DNA of 64,000 nt, from the NCBI RefSeq assembly GCF_002994745.2, contig NC_037090.1:23200001-23264000 (forward strand), given 5' to 3'. Below, one piece after another: positions 1 through 12,225 of this stretch. Made by a program: the position numbers and the translations under genes. Under the pieces are notes generated by a model that had not been told where the DNA came from, ran no database searches, and was given only the letters and a program-made list of their open reading frames with translations. The DNA comes from Rosa chinensis (lineage: Eukaryota; Streptophyta; Magnoliopsida; Rosales; Rosaceae). How positions within the stretch are numbered: position 1 is the stretch's first letter; each line of letters opens with the position of its first letter.

Positions 1-225
1 ATGCCACTCTACTAAGTAACCTAGTACATGATATCAAGGATTTATGTTTCTTTGAATTTCTTCATGTAAATAGACACGCAAATTCTGTTGCTCAGCCTCG
101 GTTTTGAATCCTTCTACTCAAACCGAGTGCTTGACTATTATTTCAGATGCCCTATTCTATGATCTAAATCATATTTAATGAATAAAACTCATTGTTTCTT
201 AAAAAAAAAAAAAAAAAAAAAAAAA
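1..225 (+). mobile_element. Probable retroposed 3' end with poly(A)
   Basis: A canonical AATAAA lies at 181-186 and a run of 25 A begins about 15 bases later (201-225). Genomic poly(A) at the right distance after a polyadenylation signal is the usual mark of an RNA-derived insertion, either a LINE/SINE tail or a processed transcript. The body would extend left, beyond the window. I recognise no coding sequence in 1-180. I found no target-site duplication because the other end is missing. Confidence 0.35.
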
Positions 226-971
226 CACGTCGCAACCCATCAATTCATTCGCCACCATCCATCACCATCCACCAAGACCAAAAGTAGATGAGATCGGCCA
301 TGTTGCTGTAGTGCTTTTCAGAGATGGGTCAGCAATTGAGAGGTAGCCATGGAGAACTTGCAAAACAGAAAGGTAGGATTAAGGGGCTGGTGTTAGACCC
401 TCCGATGCTCGAACAATTTTGGCAGAGTCATTAACCGTGCCAGATCACAGAATCATACCTGATTTGAGACGTGTGATGCGGCATTTATAGAGAATCAGCT
501 CAGGATGTGTTGGCTCTTTCACTATTGCACCAACTGGCGCCAATGAATTGGACATTCATGAATGTCCAATGTCCAATCAACACCAAACCATGACTCCAAT
601 GAACAATATTGCTACCCTAACGATCATAAGATTCATGTCTCATGATCCCCATCCACCATTTCATAAAGTTCAAGCACCACAATCCACATCAGAAACAATA
701 TATGAACACGTAAATAGTAAGCAATTAGAGCAAAAACTCTGAAATCAACCCCATGATATTACACCAAACAAAATCAACCACCACACACTTTCATCCCCAC
801 TTAACATATCATCAGGACCAACATTCAATCATTACAGTACATATTTTTACAACAACAAACACTCCAATAAAAAAAACTAATAGAAACCCAATTGGTATAC
901 ATCCCAAAGGAACCCTAAGTATACGTTTTCTGACTAACCCATTTCACCTGCTGCAGATTCAAATAAGTTTA
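226..971. other. No clear gene; flank of the small ORF
   Basis: Reading frames here are short and have no recognisable domain. On the minus strand the part next to 971 would be the 3' untranslated region of the small gene at 972-1076. A GGCGCCAATG string at 536-545 resembles one beside the terminal repeat at 18950, but nothing else supports a link. Confidence 0.3.
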
Positions 972-1076
972 TCAGGTGGTGAGGTAGAATACTGGGTGGA
1001 GCATAAGGTGGAGGAGCTTGATGGCTGCACAGGAGATTGACAGGAACAGAACTCCGTACACGATCCTAAGCCCCAT
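972..1076 (-). CDS. Small hydrophobic peptide, 34 aa, hypothetical
   Basis: On the minus strand an ATG at 1076 opens a 34-codon frame beginning MGLRIVYGVLFLSISCAAIK and ending in TGA at 972. Residues 4-22 form one uninterrupted hydrophobic stretch, enough for a single membrane helix or an uncleaved signal anchor. Upstream on the same strand (about 1080-1240) the sequence is CT-rich, as plant 5' untranslated leaders often are, and has no other ATG frame of note. It is far too short for most ORF callers. I do not recognise the family and infer no function. A chance ORF is possible; the leader-like context and the clean hydrophobic profile are the only support. Confidence 0.35.
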   Translation of the reverse strand: MGLRIVYGVLFLSISCAAIKLLHLMLHPVFYLTT

Positions 1077-1203
1077 AGATGCCTATTACTATTGGTCTCA
1101 CTCTCAGTTTATGAGATCAGAGATCCAGAACAGACCCATACATAAAGAAGGAAAAAGAGGAAAGGAGAAAGAGTGTGCCGGAAGAATTGGAATTTGGATT
1201 TGA

Positions 1204-1992
1204 AAGGGAGAGAGTGGGATAGTAGATAAGGGTTTTTGAATTTGAAATATGTTATGTTTTATCTCATACGTGTCGTGGGTGAGAGCAGCTTTGAGTCGCC
1301 ACGTGGGAAGTAGGGTTTGAGGAATGTTACGTGTGGTGCTCGGTTTACTGCACCTGTGTCACGCAAAGCTAAAATGTGAAAAGCACCAATGCACATGTGT
1401 GTTTGAGAAAGGGTTTTGGGAATGTGCATTTGTATGTGTGTGTGTGTGTGTGTGAACATGGTTAGTTTGGGTCCTTGGGACTCGGAGATTTTCTGTGCAT
1501 CAGTACTCATCGCTCATCAATAATGCATTTTGTTAAGGAAACCGTAGACACAATGCTGTCATCGCACTATATGTTTCCTTTCAAATAGATAAAATCTCGA
1601 GAAAATTTGGCACACCATACGTATGTTTCGTTTAGGGTTTATTGAGTGGAGCAATGAGGTTTACCACAGGTAGCCATTAGGGGGAACCATAAGTAGCCAT
1701 TAGGGATAAGACATTTATCTCCAATAAAGTGTTGCTAGAGTTCCCGACTTTCTCGCTCGTCTACTTATCCAAAATTTATCATACACCGCCCCATGTTTTA
1801 AACTTAAGAGGAAAAGAAAACTTGTAAAGATTTCATATCTCAATCCAAATATTTAGTAGTTCCTTTTCAGCCGGAGGAGACCGGATTCAAATCAGATTCA
1901 AACAATAATCTTCAGTATAAGAATAAATGAACATTACGACTCACTCTACAACCCTCCTACATAATTATTATCATAACAGAACATCACTTTTA
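1204..1992. other. Intergenic, no gene seen
   Basis: AT-rich sequence with a (TG)n microsatellite at about 1435-1454 and no convincing exon on either strand. The left part is probably promoter for the small minus-strand ORF at 972-1076. Confidence 0.4.
1435..1454. repeat. (TG)n microsatellite
   Basis: About ten consecutive TG units in the minus-strand upstream region of the 34-aa ORF. Confidence 0.9.
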
Positions 1993-2194
1993 GGCTATGT
2001 TTGGTTGGTGGGAAAGGAAAGGAATCAATTTCCTTTCCCATGGGAAAGTGAATCCGGAGGGGGGGGAGGGAATGGATTTCCTCCACTTTTTCCCTTCATT
2101 TGGGAAAGTGTTTCCCTTCCAATGGCTGTCCCAAACACAGGAAAGGAAACACTTTCCTTTCCCAATGCCCATTTTCCGGGAAACAAACAAGGCC
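1993..2194. mobile_element. Tourist-like MITE (PIF/Harbinger type)
   Basis: A 202-bp block with imperfect terminal inverted repeats: left end GGCTATGTTTGGTTGG, right end whose complement begins GGCCTTGTTTGTTTCC. It is flanked on both sides by TTA (1990-1992 and 2195-2197). The TWA target duplication and a GG(C/G)C...TGTTTG terminus are characteristic of PIF/Harbinger-derived Tourist MITEs. The interior also folds on itself (GGAAAGG / CCTTTCC repeats), which creates short overlapping ORFs on both strands. These are structural shadows, not genes. Confidence 0.75.
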
Positions 2195-2197
2195 TTA

Positions 2198-2636
2198 ATT
2201 CAACCATTCAAGTTTAGCTCGTTCTTGCTTCAATGTATCAAAACATTTTCTAGTAACAGAAATCAAAAAGTTAAAAAGGAAACTACGAATCAAATATGAA
2301 TTTAAACATATGGCTCAACAAACTACAAGCCATGGCGATATGCATATGTACAAGGATTACTTTCTCATCATCGTCATTTCTCCCTGTCATACATTCAGGT
2401 TCGAATAGTGTTTATCAAGACTGAAGTAAGACGGTAGATTATAGACCACGAGTATTAGCCTTACAATTATTTTATACTGAATCAATCATGGACTTGGCCA
2501 TCTTCATGTAGCTGATGATTACATGTGAATTATCAAAACTTGAATATTAAAGATGCACAACCCTATAACAAATTATTTTCATAGAGGAGATTAGGGCACT
2601 GTAGTAGCGCCTTTCAAGTGAAGCCGTGGGCACATT
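2198..2636 (-). other. SPP 3' flank
   Basis: Downstream of the sucrose-phosphatase stop on the minus strand; presumably 3' untranslated region and terminator. No coding potential seen. Confidence 0.4.
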
Positions 2637-5600
2637 TTAGCCGAAAAATGGTGCAACTTGTTTTGGTTCATATCCTCTGATCCATGTCTGATGCCCACGA
2701 ATCCAAGTGAGCTGATCTGAAGGACTCTCACCCTGAAATCCAATGCACCATGTTAGGAAATGTTCAAGTGCAACTACGGGAGGACAGAACCCAATAGCAA
2801 TTTTCCTATCTTACCTTTGAAGAAAATATAGCAGTCCCCCTTGCTGCATATTGTTCCTCACCTACAACAAGGGGTAAAGTCAAAAGAACAGTAGAAAATT
2901 GCAAGAACTTACAAGAGAAAACCTAGCAGTTCACGATATTTTCTACACTTTCCCTACTGTGTATGATTACCCTTCCAAATAATTCGCCATGAAAATGATA
3001 AAATCATAAAGAAGAAATTACATAGAATATAAATGCTTTTAAATAGAATTCAAAACAGCTCTAGAGAACGTTAAGGGAAGCTTTTGGGATGACTAGAAAG
3101 CTTATTAAATGTAAACAGAAGTCCAATTTCAAAACGAAGAATTCAAAATATTTTTGCATTTCCTTTGGCAAAATGACTCGACATTAGAAAAACAAATTAG
3201 TCATCATATTGGCAATACAAATTTACCCTAAATCTCAGAGTCAACAATTATCTAAAGAAGTGTATACTGTTCTGCAAAAAGTAAGATAGATTACTTGATA
3301 AAACAAATACTGGCAGGCCATGGCATATCAAGCTTTTTAAGATAAGTGAACATATTATACTTTGGCAGTTTTGGCCGAACCAACTATGCTTCAGTGAACT
3401 TATTCTGATACTCAGATCATGTAATGCATTTAGTAATAAGTCCTCTCAACAACCAACAAAACCCAAAACTGTTGATATATCTACCAATATTTTTTCAGTT
3501 TCTCTACGAGTACCCAGAGGAGCCAGAATTGAAAGATAGTAATCTCATTAAAAGTTAAAACCAACACATCATCAAGATGAATGAAGTAAAAAAACATGTT
3601 GAGTTGCCCAAACAGAAGGATGAGAGAGAGAGACCCACCAGATAATACCCACATATCGAACTTCACTAGCCACGTCTTTGAATCGATTTGTGTTGGTAAA
3701 ACCTGATCTACCCAAACTCGATAATGTTTTCCCTGTTTGTCTCCATAGCAGCCTCTCAGAGCATTTATGCAGTTATGAAGACTTTGCTCGTTGCCAGTAG
3801 GATGGACATATGTAGCAGATGGACACTGACCCAATGAAAACATAACTATCGATTAGTAACTGATAAACACCTGGGTGATTCAGATGCAAAAAGGCCCCTA
3901 TTATGTGGAATGATTATAAAAAAGAAATATCCAATGCCCCTCTAATTCTACAAAAAAAGTACAGAGAAAGTCTGCTCAGTCAAAAAGTTCAATACACAAA
4001 TCAACCACAACATTCTTATTTTAGTCAATAGGAACCAAATTATAAACTATTTTACAGGTTACATTATAAGTTTTAAGGAACAACATCCCTTCGTGAAAAC
4101 GCTATAGATTTGAGAATGCAACATGCATTGAAGAAAAACTAAGATGAGCATATATGTAGAAACCTTTGCACATTTTCCAAACATACGACTCCTAATCTTT
4201 TGTTCTTTAATTTCAGCTCACCGTCTTCTTTAACAACTAAACAATAAAAGCTCAATCTTGAACCTTGTAAATATGTAGCATGCTACTCATGTGATCCCAG
4301 AATACTTCACGTCGGTTCTCAACAGAATATAAAAATAACATAAACTATTGAATCACCAAAATGATAACAAGAAGCATTTCTAAACGATGTCAGAATCTAA
4401 CACTGAAAAGATGATAATTCTTCTGACAACCTAAAATTATGAAATATTATAAGATCGCTTGATTTCATGAGGATATGAAACATACACAATTGGCTTTCAC
4501 ACCGGCTAGATAGATCTCTGAATTCTCAATTTCTGCACGTCGCCATTTCTCATAGAATAAGAAAAACTCCACTATACTATGACCAGGGTTCGCATTTTCC
4601 AGCGTACAGTCTGAAGTATCTGTAACATCTCTGGGGGGCAAATTTGGACCTAGACTAAAGTGACCAATGGCTTGAATGATACCAGCTGCACATCTCTCTG
4701 TTGCATGAATAATCTTTTTGTTATCCTTAGCATTTTCAGCATGCCACTGCAACAGTTCTTCTTGGGCGTTCTTAACCTGCATGGTTGGCAATAATTTATT
4801 GATGCCAAGAAAGGATGACAAGCCCATTATGAATGAGGATAGAGACCAAATGAACATGGTGAACTACATACCTTTTCTGATTGGGCAAAAAAAAAAAAAA
4901 AATTAAATTAAAGAATATCTGAAGAGAAACAAGTGGAACTATGTACCATGACTCCATATACTTCAGGGATACTAAAAAGCTCAGCATCATTTCCAGAGTC
5001 ACCACAAACAAGGGTATTAACAGGTGGATGTCCCTCAGTCTTAAATTTCTGAAGCAAATATGCAAGAGCTTGTCCTTTTCCAGCACCTTGTGGTAATATA
5101 TCCAAATCTATTCCTCCACTATAGATTATCTTAACATCCAACTGTTTAAAAATGGAGCAACAACACAAGGTCAATAACAAAAGTAACAGCATGCTATGGA
5201 CCCTAAAAAGAGTTTCGCTTTGGCAAAAATAATACAATTAAACAGGTAAAGACACTCTCTAACAATGGTATCTTACCCCACGCTGTTTCAAAGCCTCTGA
5301 AAGAGCCTTCATCACTGTCGGAGCCTTGTCTTTCTCAACATAAAAGCTAACCTTGTGTGCGCGTTGCTCTGTTTCTGCCTGCATTCCACGTTCAGTTCAA
5401 TCGTTCAGAGATTTGAAATACAAAATATTTCTTTATTGACATCAGTTTATTAAAAAATAATCAACTCCCATCAGATTATTAATCACATTGAAAACTAAGA
5501 CACTGCTCAATTTCCATAATCTATAGACTCTACCTGAAGCTTAAGTTCAGGAAACTTGCTTGACTCCTCTTTGACAATGTTCTTATCCCACTTCTGATTT

Positions 5601-5976
5601 AGAACCTCAACCCAACCATCATCTGGAACCATCGCGTTACCGTAAGTTATCTCAGTTCCCACAGACATTATTGTTATATCCGGAGTCAGCATAGGTTTCT
5701 CTTTCCTCAATTCTTTGTACAGTGTCGGTGACCTTCCAGTTGAAAAGACCAGCAGCGAGTCGTGACGATAATTGGCTTCCCAAAGAGAATTAAACCGGAG
5801 AAGAGAAAGATTCTCCTTGTCATGATGATCAACCTGCAAACATATTCACAACAAATCCACTTCAGAAAAAGGAATGAAGCAAGACCAAACTCTCACAATC
5901 ACTTCAAAAAACCTACCATTGTATGATCAAGATCCGAAACTATCATTAGCCGAGCCGGAGCCTTGAGCCGATCCAT
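2637..5976 (-). CDS. SPP: Sucrose-phosphatase (SPP), 8 coding exons
   Basis: Hydrolyses sucrose-6-phosphate to sucrose in the cytosol, the final committed step after sucrose-phosphate synthase. Exons on the minus strand: 5976-5917, 5833-5534, 5378-5277, 5141-4947, 4776-4486, 3825-3639, 2861-2815, 2732-2637. All introns are GT-AG and the phases join to 425 aa plus TAA, the normal plant SPP length. HAD-phosphatase motifs are intact: DLDHT at residues 15-19 (nucleophile Asp15, Asp17), STGR at 51-54, and GDSGND at about 201-206. The C-terminal SPP-specific domain follows, with [11 protein letters not shown] near its middle. The ATG was chosen because [19 protein letters not shown] matches the family N-terminus. 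An intron in the 5' untranslated region is predicted at 5984-6350. No frameshift or missing catalytic residue was seen. Confidence 0.95.
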
Positions 5977-5983
5977 GATTATC

Positions 5984-6350
5984 CTATATCCAAAACAAAA
6001 AACCTCATTTTCAGTTTATAACAATAACACCACAATTATCCCAACTTCAAAAAAAAAAAAATGCGCATTTGCTGATAAAATTGGTCACTGTGCTCGAAAG
6101 AAAAATCTCCTGACTACGATCATTCCTGAATCAAATCCAAAGTTCTATAAAACTGAAGAACAAAGAAACAGTCTTCAAATCGGAGTCCGATATAGTAAAA
6201 TCCCGAAAGAGAAGAACATTCAATAGCTAGAATCATCGATTATTCCGGCAGAGAGTAGAATTAAACAGTTAAACAATCAACAAAAGCAGAAATTGAAACT
6301 CTAATCAACAGAATCAATAAACAATTACCGTAAAAATGGGAGAAAATCAC
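5984..6350 (-). other. Predicted 5'-UTR intron of SPP
   Basis: On the minus strand a donor TTTACAG|GTGATT lies at 6351/6350 and an acceptor GGATATAG|GATAATC ends at 5984, seven bases before the start ATG. Leader introns are common in plant housekeeping genes. The transcript start would lie upstream, between about 6360 and 6500. Confidence 0.5.
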
Positions 6351-6499
6351 CTGTAAAGTTCAGACCAGCGATTCAAATCGCAGCGATTGAAAATTGGGGA
6401 TTAGGTTTTGGGGAAATCGGAGGATGAAGTAGGAGGAGTGAGGGATTGAAAGGTAAAAATAAACCGAACGAAGCGATAATGGAAATTAAAGGGAATTGG

Positions 6500-7219
6500 A
6501 TCCAAATTCGTTGGCGCTTCTTTTGTGGGGAGTAAAGCCAAAAACACTTAATTATGTGTCCTTGGACACGTGGAAGCTTATCATGTGGTTGTGGGGGAGC
6601 CACTTTGGTGTTGCTGGCGGTTGCGATTGCGAGAGGAACCTGCTGTCACGAGGATGACCGTTGATCTGATTAAATAAGGGAAAAAAGAGAGTTTGATTTG
6701 AAGGGTAACGAATTTGTGAGGGAGATAAGGAGGTGAGCATATGCTCTCTTCCTCAGAACCCAGATGGAGCCAATCTCTGAGAGTCACGAATCAAGCACAA
6801 CCTAACTGAATGACCTTATTGGTGTCAAATCCAATCCCTAAAGGCTTCAGAAACAAACAGTAATAGCTTTCTATCGAAGCAGCAGTAGGAATATTAGGCT
6901 TTGTCTGCGTGAGAATCGCCTTCCAAATGGACCTGCTGCCCTAGTACGAACCTCACTATACAGCATTGTTTAATTTGTGGCAACCCAAATTGATGTGTGT
7001 AAATAGTTTTTTTTTTTTTTGGTGCTCTTTTTGAGTTTCGGTCTCTTTGGTGGAGGAATTATGGTGCACAGCTTCAAATGTTGCATCTGCCTCCTTAAAG
7101 TTTTCATCATCTTCTTCAAGATTATCTTCAATAGTAAGCCCTTTTGTCTATCTAAAATTGTGCAAAACCATCAATCTTTGCCTTCATTTCTTATTGAAGG
7201 CTTCCATCTTGGCATTGAG
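6500..7219. other. Intergenic, SPP promoter side; no gene
   Basis: The part near 6500 should hold the SPP promoter. Sequence 7020-7219 reads in broken frames on the minus strand (an acidic stretch with DNLEEDDENFKEAD) and may be an old retroelement or gene remnant. It is too short to classify. Confidence 0.3.
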
Positions 7220-7605
7220 TGTTAACAGTAGCTCAGTAAATGTCACAAAGCAGCTACTATAAGGAGACAACACTACTATCACTCCATACATTAAATGATC
7301 AAAGCGACTCAAACATGGAATACTACCAGAATGATCAAGATAGGAGCAGCTTGGTCTAACGTACACTACATCATTCCAAACCCATCAAAATATCTTGTAC
7401 TACCTATTTAGTCACTAGGCTCCATACATTTTAAGGTTGATATGTGGCACAATGTAAACCATTCATTGTAGAGCTCTAAATTCATCCATACTTGTATAAA
7501 AGGCAACATACACATCATAAAGTAAAAATAAGGGAACACAATACCAATTTTCAATCCATTATTCTCTGTCTTTGCATCATCTTTTATGTTTAATGTCAAG
7601 TTTCA
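7220..7605 (+). repeat. 5' LTR of copia element
   Basis: Begins TGTTAACAGTAGCTCAG and ends in CA. It matches the block 11847-12225 with scattered substitutions and small indels. A TATA-like stretch TTGTATAAAAGG lies near 7492-7503. Confidence 0.8.
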
Positions 7606-7608
7606 TTG

Positions 7609-7620
7609 TGGTATCAGAGG
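7609..7620 (+). other. Primer-binding site (initiator tRNA-Met)
   Basis: TGGTATCAGAGG matches 11 of 12 bases of the usual copia site complementary to the 3' end of initiator methionine tRNA. It lies three bases after the LTR, as expected. Confidence 0.8.
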
Positions 7621-7773
7621 CCTCCATCTAACGATTAAAATATAGGCTTGTCTTAATCATCAAATTATCTATCTTAATCATCAAATTCTCTTATCCTCTT
7701 CCAGCACACAATCAAAATCATTGATTCAAAAGTCCCTACCTTTCCCTTTTATTTATCATTTCTAGCACACAAT

Positions 7774-8760
7774 CATGGTTGAAAACATTCCCTAACCACC
7801 CATTATTCAACTTTCACATGAGATTTCAGCTGAAATCCTTAACCCGTCTCTTTCTCCTCAACAAATTTCAACTCTTGTTCCCATCAAACTCCCAACCAAC
7901 AACCATGTCTTTTGGAGGTTACTCATCACTCCAGTCTTTCAACAATACTATCTTCTAAGTATTACTAATATATCTAGGTCTTGCCCTCCTATGCTTATAT
8001 CCAACACCACAAACATCATTCTTGACTACATCTATTGGTAAAAGAGAGACCTTATCTATTGCATATGGCTCACAACAGCTCTCTCTGAAGCTATTCTTCC
8101 TTTCTAGGTGAGCGCGCTGACAACCAATGCCCTCTAGACCACCTTGGAGCATTGTCTTGAATTTCTCACCAGATGCCATGTACTTTAACTCAAGCGACAT
8201 CTTCAAAGTCTCCAAAAGAGCAATATGACCATGAACTCCTACGTCCAACAACTCAAAGAACTCACTGACACTTGCTTATGCAGGAGAAAAGCTGGATGAT
8301 TTTAATTTAGTCGCTCACACTCTCCAAGGCTTACCAGCAAACGATGATGCCTTTGCTACATCAATTCGCGTCTGTGTTGAGCCAATCATGCTAAAAGAGC
8401 TCCATGGGTACATCCTCAGCGAGGAAGTGGAATATCTACGAAGGCAATAAGAGTTGATTCTCAACCTCCATCATAATTCTCAAAATAAGATTTTAGCATC
8501 CTTCAATACTCCACCTCACTAAACCTAACCCGGCCTAATGCTCCACCACATCAACCTAGAAGCTCAAACCTAAACTACAATCCCAATCGTCCATTCCAGC
8601 CGTGAACCACTAATTTCCAAGCTTAACCTTTTTTCCGATCAACACTATAACTCCAGTGACCCTCTGCTCCTAACTCTAGCATCCATTGCCAAATTTGTGG
8701 TTGGAATAACCACACCACTATCACTTGCTTCCACATAATGGATTATGTCTTTCAAGGCCG
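7774..8760 (+). pseudogene. Copia gag remnant with zinc knuckle
   Basis: Starts at ATGGTTGAAAAC. Broken frames include a stretch at about 8270-8450 resembling the copia gag core (LPAN-DDAF-TSIRV, then ELHGYILSEE). At 8687-8729 the CX2CX4HX4C zinc knuckle is intact (CQICGWNNHTTITC). Several in-frame stops lie upstream and downstream. It would have encoded the nucleocapsid-like protein of the element. Confidence 0.7.
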
Positions 8761-8899
8761 TGCTCCTCCACCTCGATTCACTGCTATAGCAACCACTTCA
8801 CCACCATATCTCCCTCTCCTATCTCTACCAATTGACCTAAATGTGATAGCACCAATCATCCTAGCATCATCTCTTCTCTCACTCCCTATACTGGTGGTG

Positions 8900-11850
8900 A
8901 TCAAATTGCAACAGCCAATGGGGACACAATGCCCATTGCCAGTTGTGGCTCTTTCATTGCAACACTCGTAGCGTCACCATTCATACTCGGTTCTTCCACC
9001 CTTTTGGGTTCACCTCTTAAACTCAACAATATTTTATATGTTCCTAATGTCTCTCATAATCTCCTTTCCATCTCTAATTTCACTAAAGACAATAGATGTC
9101 ACTTCATTCTAACTGAAAATGGTTGCATTGTCAAGGAATCTACCATGAGGAAGGTTCTTGTTCAAAGCCGTATTAATGAAAATTTATATCCTCTCTACCT
9201 TTGCCACCATTGTCATCCACCCTTCACCTTCCTCAGTATCTCCACATCCATCAATCTTTGGCATAAGCGTACTAGTCATCATTCAGCTCAAATCCTACAA
9301 AATATTTTGTCTTTCTTTCAGTCTCCTACTAGCAAGCTTAGTTTCAATTCTAGTCATAGTCTACGCACATATTGTCAATTCTCATATCCCCATACCCCAG
9401 AACAAAACTGTTTGGCCAAACAGGAACATCGGCATTTGATCAAACTTACTTGAACTTTCTTTTCTCAATCCAATCTACCTCCACACTTCTAGCTGAAGTT
9501 GTTCACAGAGCCTGTTATCTAATCAACTGTTTACCTTCAAAAACTCTCGGCAACATCAATCTCCTCCAAAAACTTCTTCATTGCCACTAGACTACCATTT
9601 TCTCAAACACATGGTTGTGCATGCTATCCTTGGCTCTGTCCCTATACAACTAAAAAATTGGCTTTAAGAAGTGTCAAATGCATCTTCATTGGCTACGCAA
9701 CCGAGCACAAAGGCTACTGCTCTAGATGCCAACACCAACAAAGAGTATATATCTAGACATAATATTTTGATGAAACTGTCTTTCCTTACACTCAACCTCC
9801 ACCAACACCTCCATCCTCTACCTTGACCTGTCTTTCTTTACCTCTATAATCTCTCCACACCCAATTCCTTAACCTCCACCATCTTTTCCTTCCTCTTGGC
9901 TTTCTCCACCATCTTTACCACAATTTCCTTAACCTAATCTGTCTCTTTCCACACCCATTTAACCCATCGAACAGTCTCCATTACCTAAGCCAAAAACTAA
10001 ACATATTCTCATCCCACATCGCATGAAAACAAGGTCCAAAAATAACATTTTCAAAACCAAATCATTTTTTCAAGTCTATCACCGGTCCCCAAACACCTCC
10101 AACTATTCATACCACTTTCAAACAGTCTGCTAAACATAGTTGTGGGATGCAGGTTATGGATAAAAAAATTAAAGCTTTGTAGGACACTAAAACATGGAGC
10201 CTTATACCATTCTCTCCACATATAAACTTCATGGGCTGAATGGGTCTTTAGGATTAAGGAGAAACAAGATAGCTCTATCGAAATATATAAAAGCTAGCTT
10301 GTAGCTTCCATCAACAACAAGGCATCGACTTTCAACCATCCACAATTCGGCTAATTATCTCTTTTGCTATCCAACATGACTAGTTCATTAAGCAAGTTGA
10401 TGTTTCCAATATTTTTCTTCACGGTCATCTTCAACAAGATGTGTATATGATCAAACCTCCTGGGTTTGTAGATCCCAAAAACCTTATCATGTCTGCAAGC
10501 TACATTGATCCCTCTATGACCTCAAACAATCTCCAAGGACTTGGTATTTTGAATTGAACTATCATCTTTTCTCATTGGGTTTCATTGCTTCCACATTGGA
10601 CTTCTCTCTCTTTTTCAAATTTGATGCAACCATCACCTTCATTTTTTGTCTATGTCAATAACAATCTCATCATGGGCACATCTCTTCCTCATTGTCAAGA
10701 ACTGATCAATCAATTAAGGTAACAATTTGTCATTAAAGATCTTAGCTTTCTCCATTTTTTTTCCTCTTCATCGAAGCCACCAGAACACTTTCTGGCTTAT
10801 GTTTCTCATAAAGCAAAGACATCCATGATCTTTTAGACAAAATAGCCATGCTCAATGCCAAACCATATTCTACCACAACTAATTCCTATAAACTTGATAC
10901 CACCAGTGGTGATCCTTTTCTAGATCCTACTTGCAGGTGCATTACAATATCTCACATAGACGAAGTTTGATATTGCATTTGCAGTGAACAAATTCTGTCA
11001 ACACATGCATAATCCATGCACTCCTTACTTCACCGCAGTAAAGAGGATTTTAAGGTATCTCAAACTCCAGATCATGGTTTCCAACTCAAAAAGGGCATCC
11101 CAATCCTTACCATTTACTTTGATGCAAATTAGGTTGTTGTCGCATAGACAAAATGTCTACAACATGCTACTGCATCTTTTTTTGTAACAATTTAATTTCA
11201 CGGAGTGTAAAGAAGCAGCTCATAGTAGCCAGATCCTCCATTTAGGCTAAGTATTGTGCCTTACCTATGTCATTGCTAATACAATCTAGATTCGTTCTCT
11301 TCTCTAAGAATTACAAGTTTTCTTTCGTGCTCCAACTTAGTTTTACAGTGATACCATAAACGCAATTGCTTTACCTACAAATCTCATCTTTCACAACGGA
11401 ACAAAACAAGTTGAGATGAATTATCACTATTTAGGAGTTTGTTATGAAGAAATTCATTCACATTCCCTCTCATCGTCAACTTGCCCATATCTTCACCAAA
11501 TCTCTTTCTATTCCACAATTTCAACATATCAGTCCGAGCTGATGCGTGACTTGATTACTTCAAGCCCAAGCATCAGCTTGAGGGGTTATGTTAACCATAG
11601 CTCAATAAATGCCACAAAGCATCTACTGCAAGGAGACAACACTGCTACCACTTCACACATTGAGCCAAATAAGATGGATTATCAATGCATTCGGGAGTTT
11701 GTGATGAAGAAATTCATCCACATTCAGCATATTCCCTCTCATCGTCAACTTGCCGATATCTTCACCAAATCTCTTCCTATTCCACACTTTCAACAACTCA
11801 GTTCCAAACTGATAGCTTCAATCTCAAGCATTAACTTGAGGGGTCTTGTT
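8900..11850 (+). pseudogene. Copia pol remnant (PR, IN, RT, RNase H)
   Basis: The frame at 8929-9453 carries the conserved LNNILYVPNVSHNLLSIS and a GAG-pre-integrase WHKR. Integrase is reduced to its C-terminal part (YPHTPEQN at about 9385). Reverse transcriptase pieces follow (DVSN-FLHGHLQQDVYM-KPPGF at 10390-10470). The catalytic YVDD box near 10650 reads VYVNNN, so both aspartates are changed. RNase H ends with SHRQLADIFTKSLP at about 11735-11790. Multiple stops and frameshifts rule out activity. Confidence 0.75.
11430..11846 (+). repeat. Internal tandem duplication at copia 3' end
   Basis: The block holding the RNase H C-terminus, the purine-rich CTTGAGGGG tract and the first 75 or so bases of the LTR occurs at about 11430-11665 and again at 11700-11925. 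The upper copy is slightly shorter and more decayed. The arrangement looks like unequal exchange or slippage inside the element. Confidence 0.75.
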
Positions 11851-12225
11851 AACCATAGCTCAGTAAATGCCACAAAGCAGCTACTACAAGGAGACAACAT
11901 TGTTACCACTTAACACAATTAATGATCAAAGTGATTCAAACATGGAATACTGCCAGAATAATCAAGATAGGAGCAGCCTAGTCTAACCTACACTACATCA
12001 ATTCAAACTCATCAAAATATCTTGTACTACCTATCTAGGCTTCATACATTTTACATTTGATATGTGGCACAATGTAAATCTTTCATTATAGAGTTTTAGA
12101 CTCATCCATACTTGTATAAAAGGCAATATATACACATCATACAGCAAAAATAAGGAACATAGTGAAATTTTCAATCCATTATTCTCTGTCTTTCTATCAT
12201 CTTTTATGTTTAATGTCAAGTTCTA
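11847..12225 (+). repeat. 3' LTR of copia element
   Basis: Begins TGTTAACCATAGCTCAG after a purine tract (TTGAGGGGTC). It is homologous to 7220-7605 over its length. The terminal CA reads TA here. Confidence 0.8.

Larger units (their letters stand above)
7220..12225 (+). mobile_element. Degenerate Ty1/copia LTR retrotransposon
   Basis: A plus-strand element with two similar LTRs (about 7220-7605 and 11847-12225), a primer-binding site after the 5' LTR, and copia domains in the right order: gag, zinc knuckle, protease/GAG-pre-integrase, integrase remnant, reverse transcriptase, RNase H. The coding part is riddled with stops and frameshifts, and much of the integrase core is missing between about 9350 and 9400, so the element is dead. 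Flanking bases ttgag (7215-7219) and ctgag (near 12229) may be a decayed 5-bp target duplication; the ends are uncertain by a few bases. It lies between the SPP gene and the CRTISO duplicate. Confidence 0.85.

Noticed and set aside
1990..2299. Overlapping ORFs of 60-100 aa on both strands
   Set aside because: They all lie in the inverted-repeat interior of the Tourist-like MITE and have no domain.
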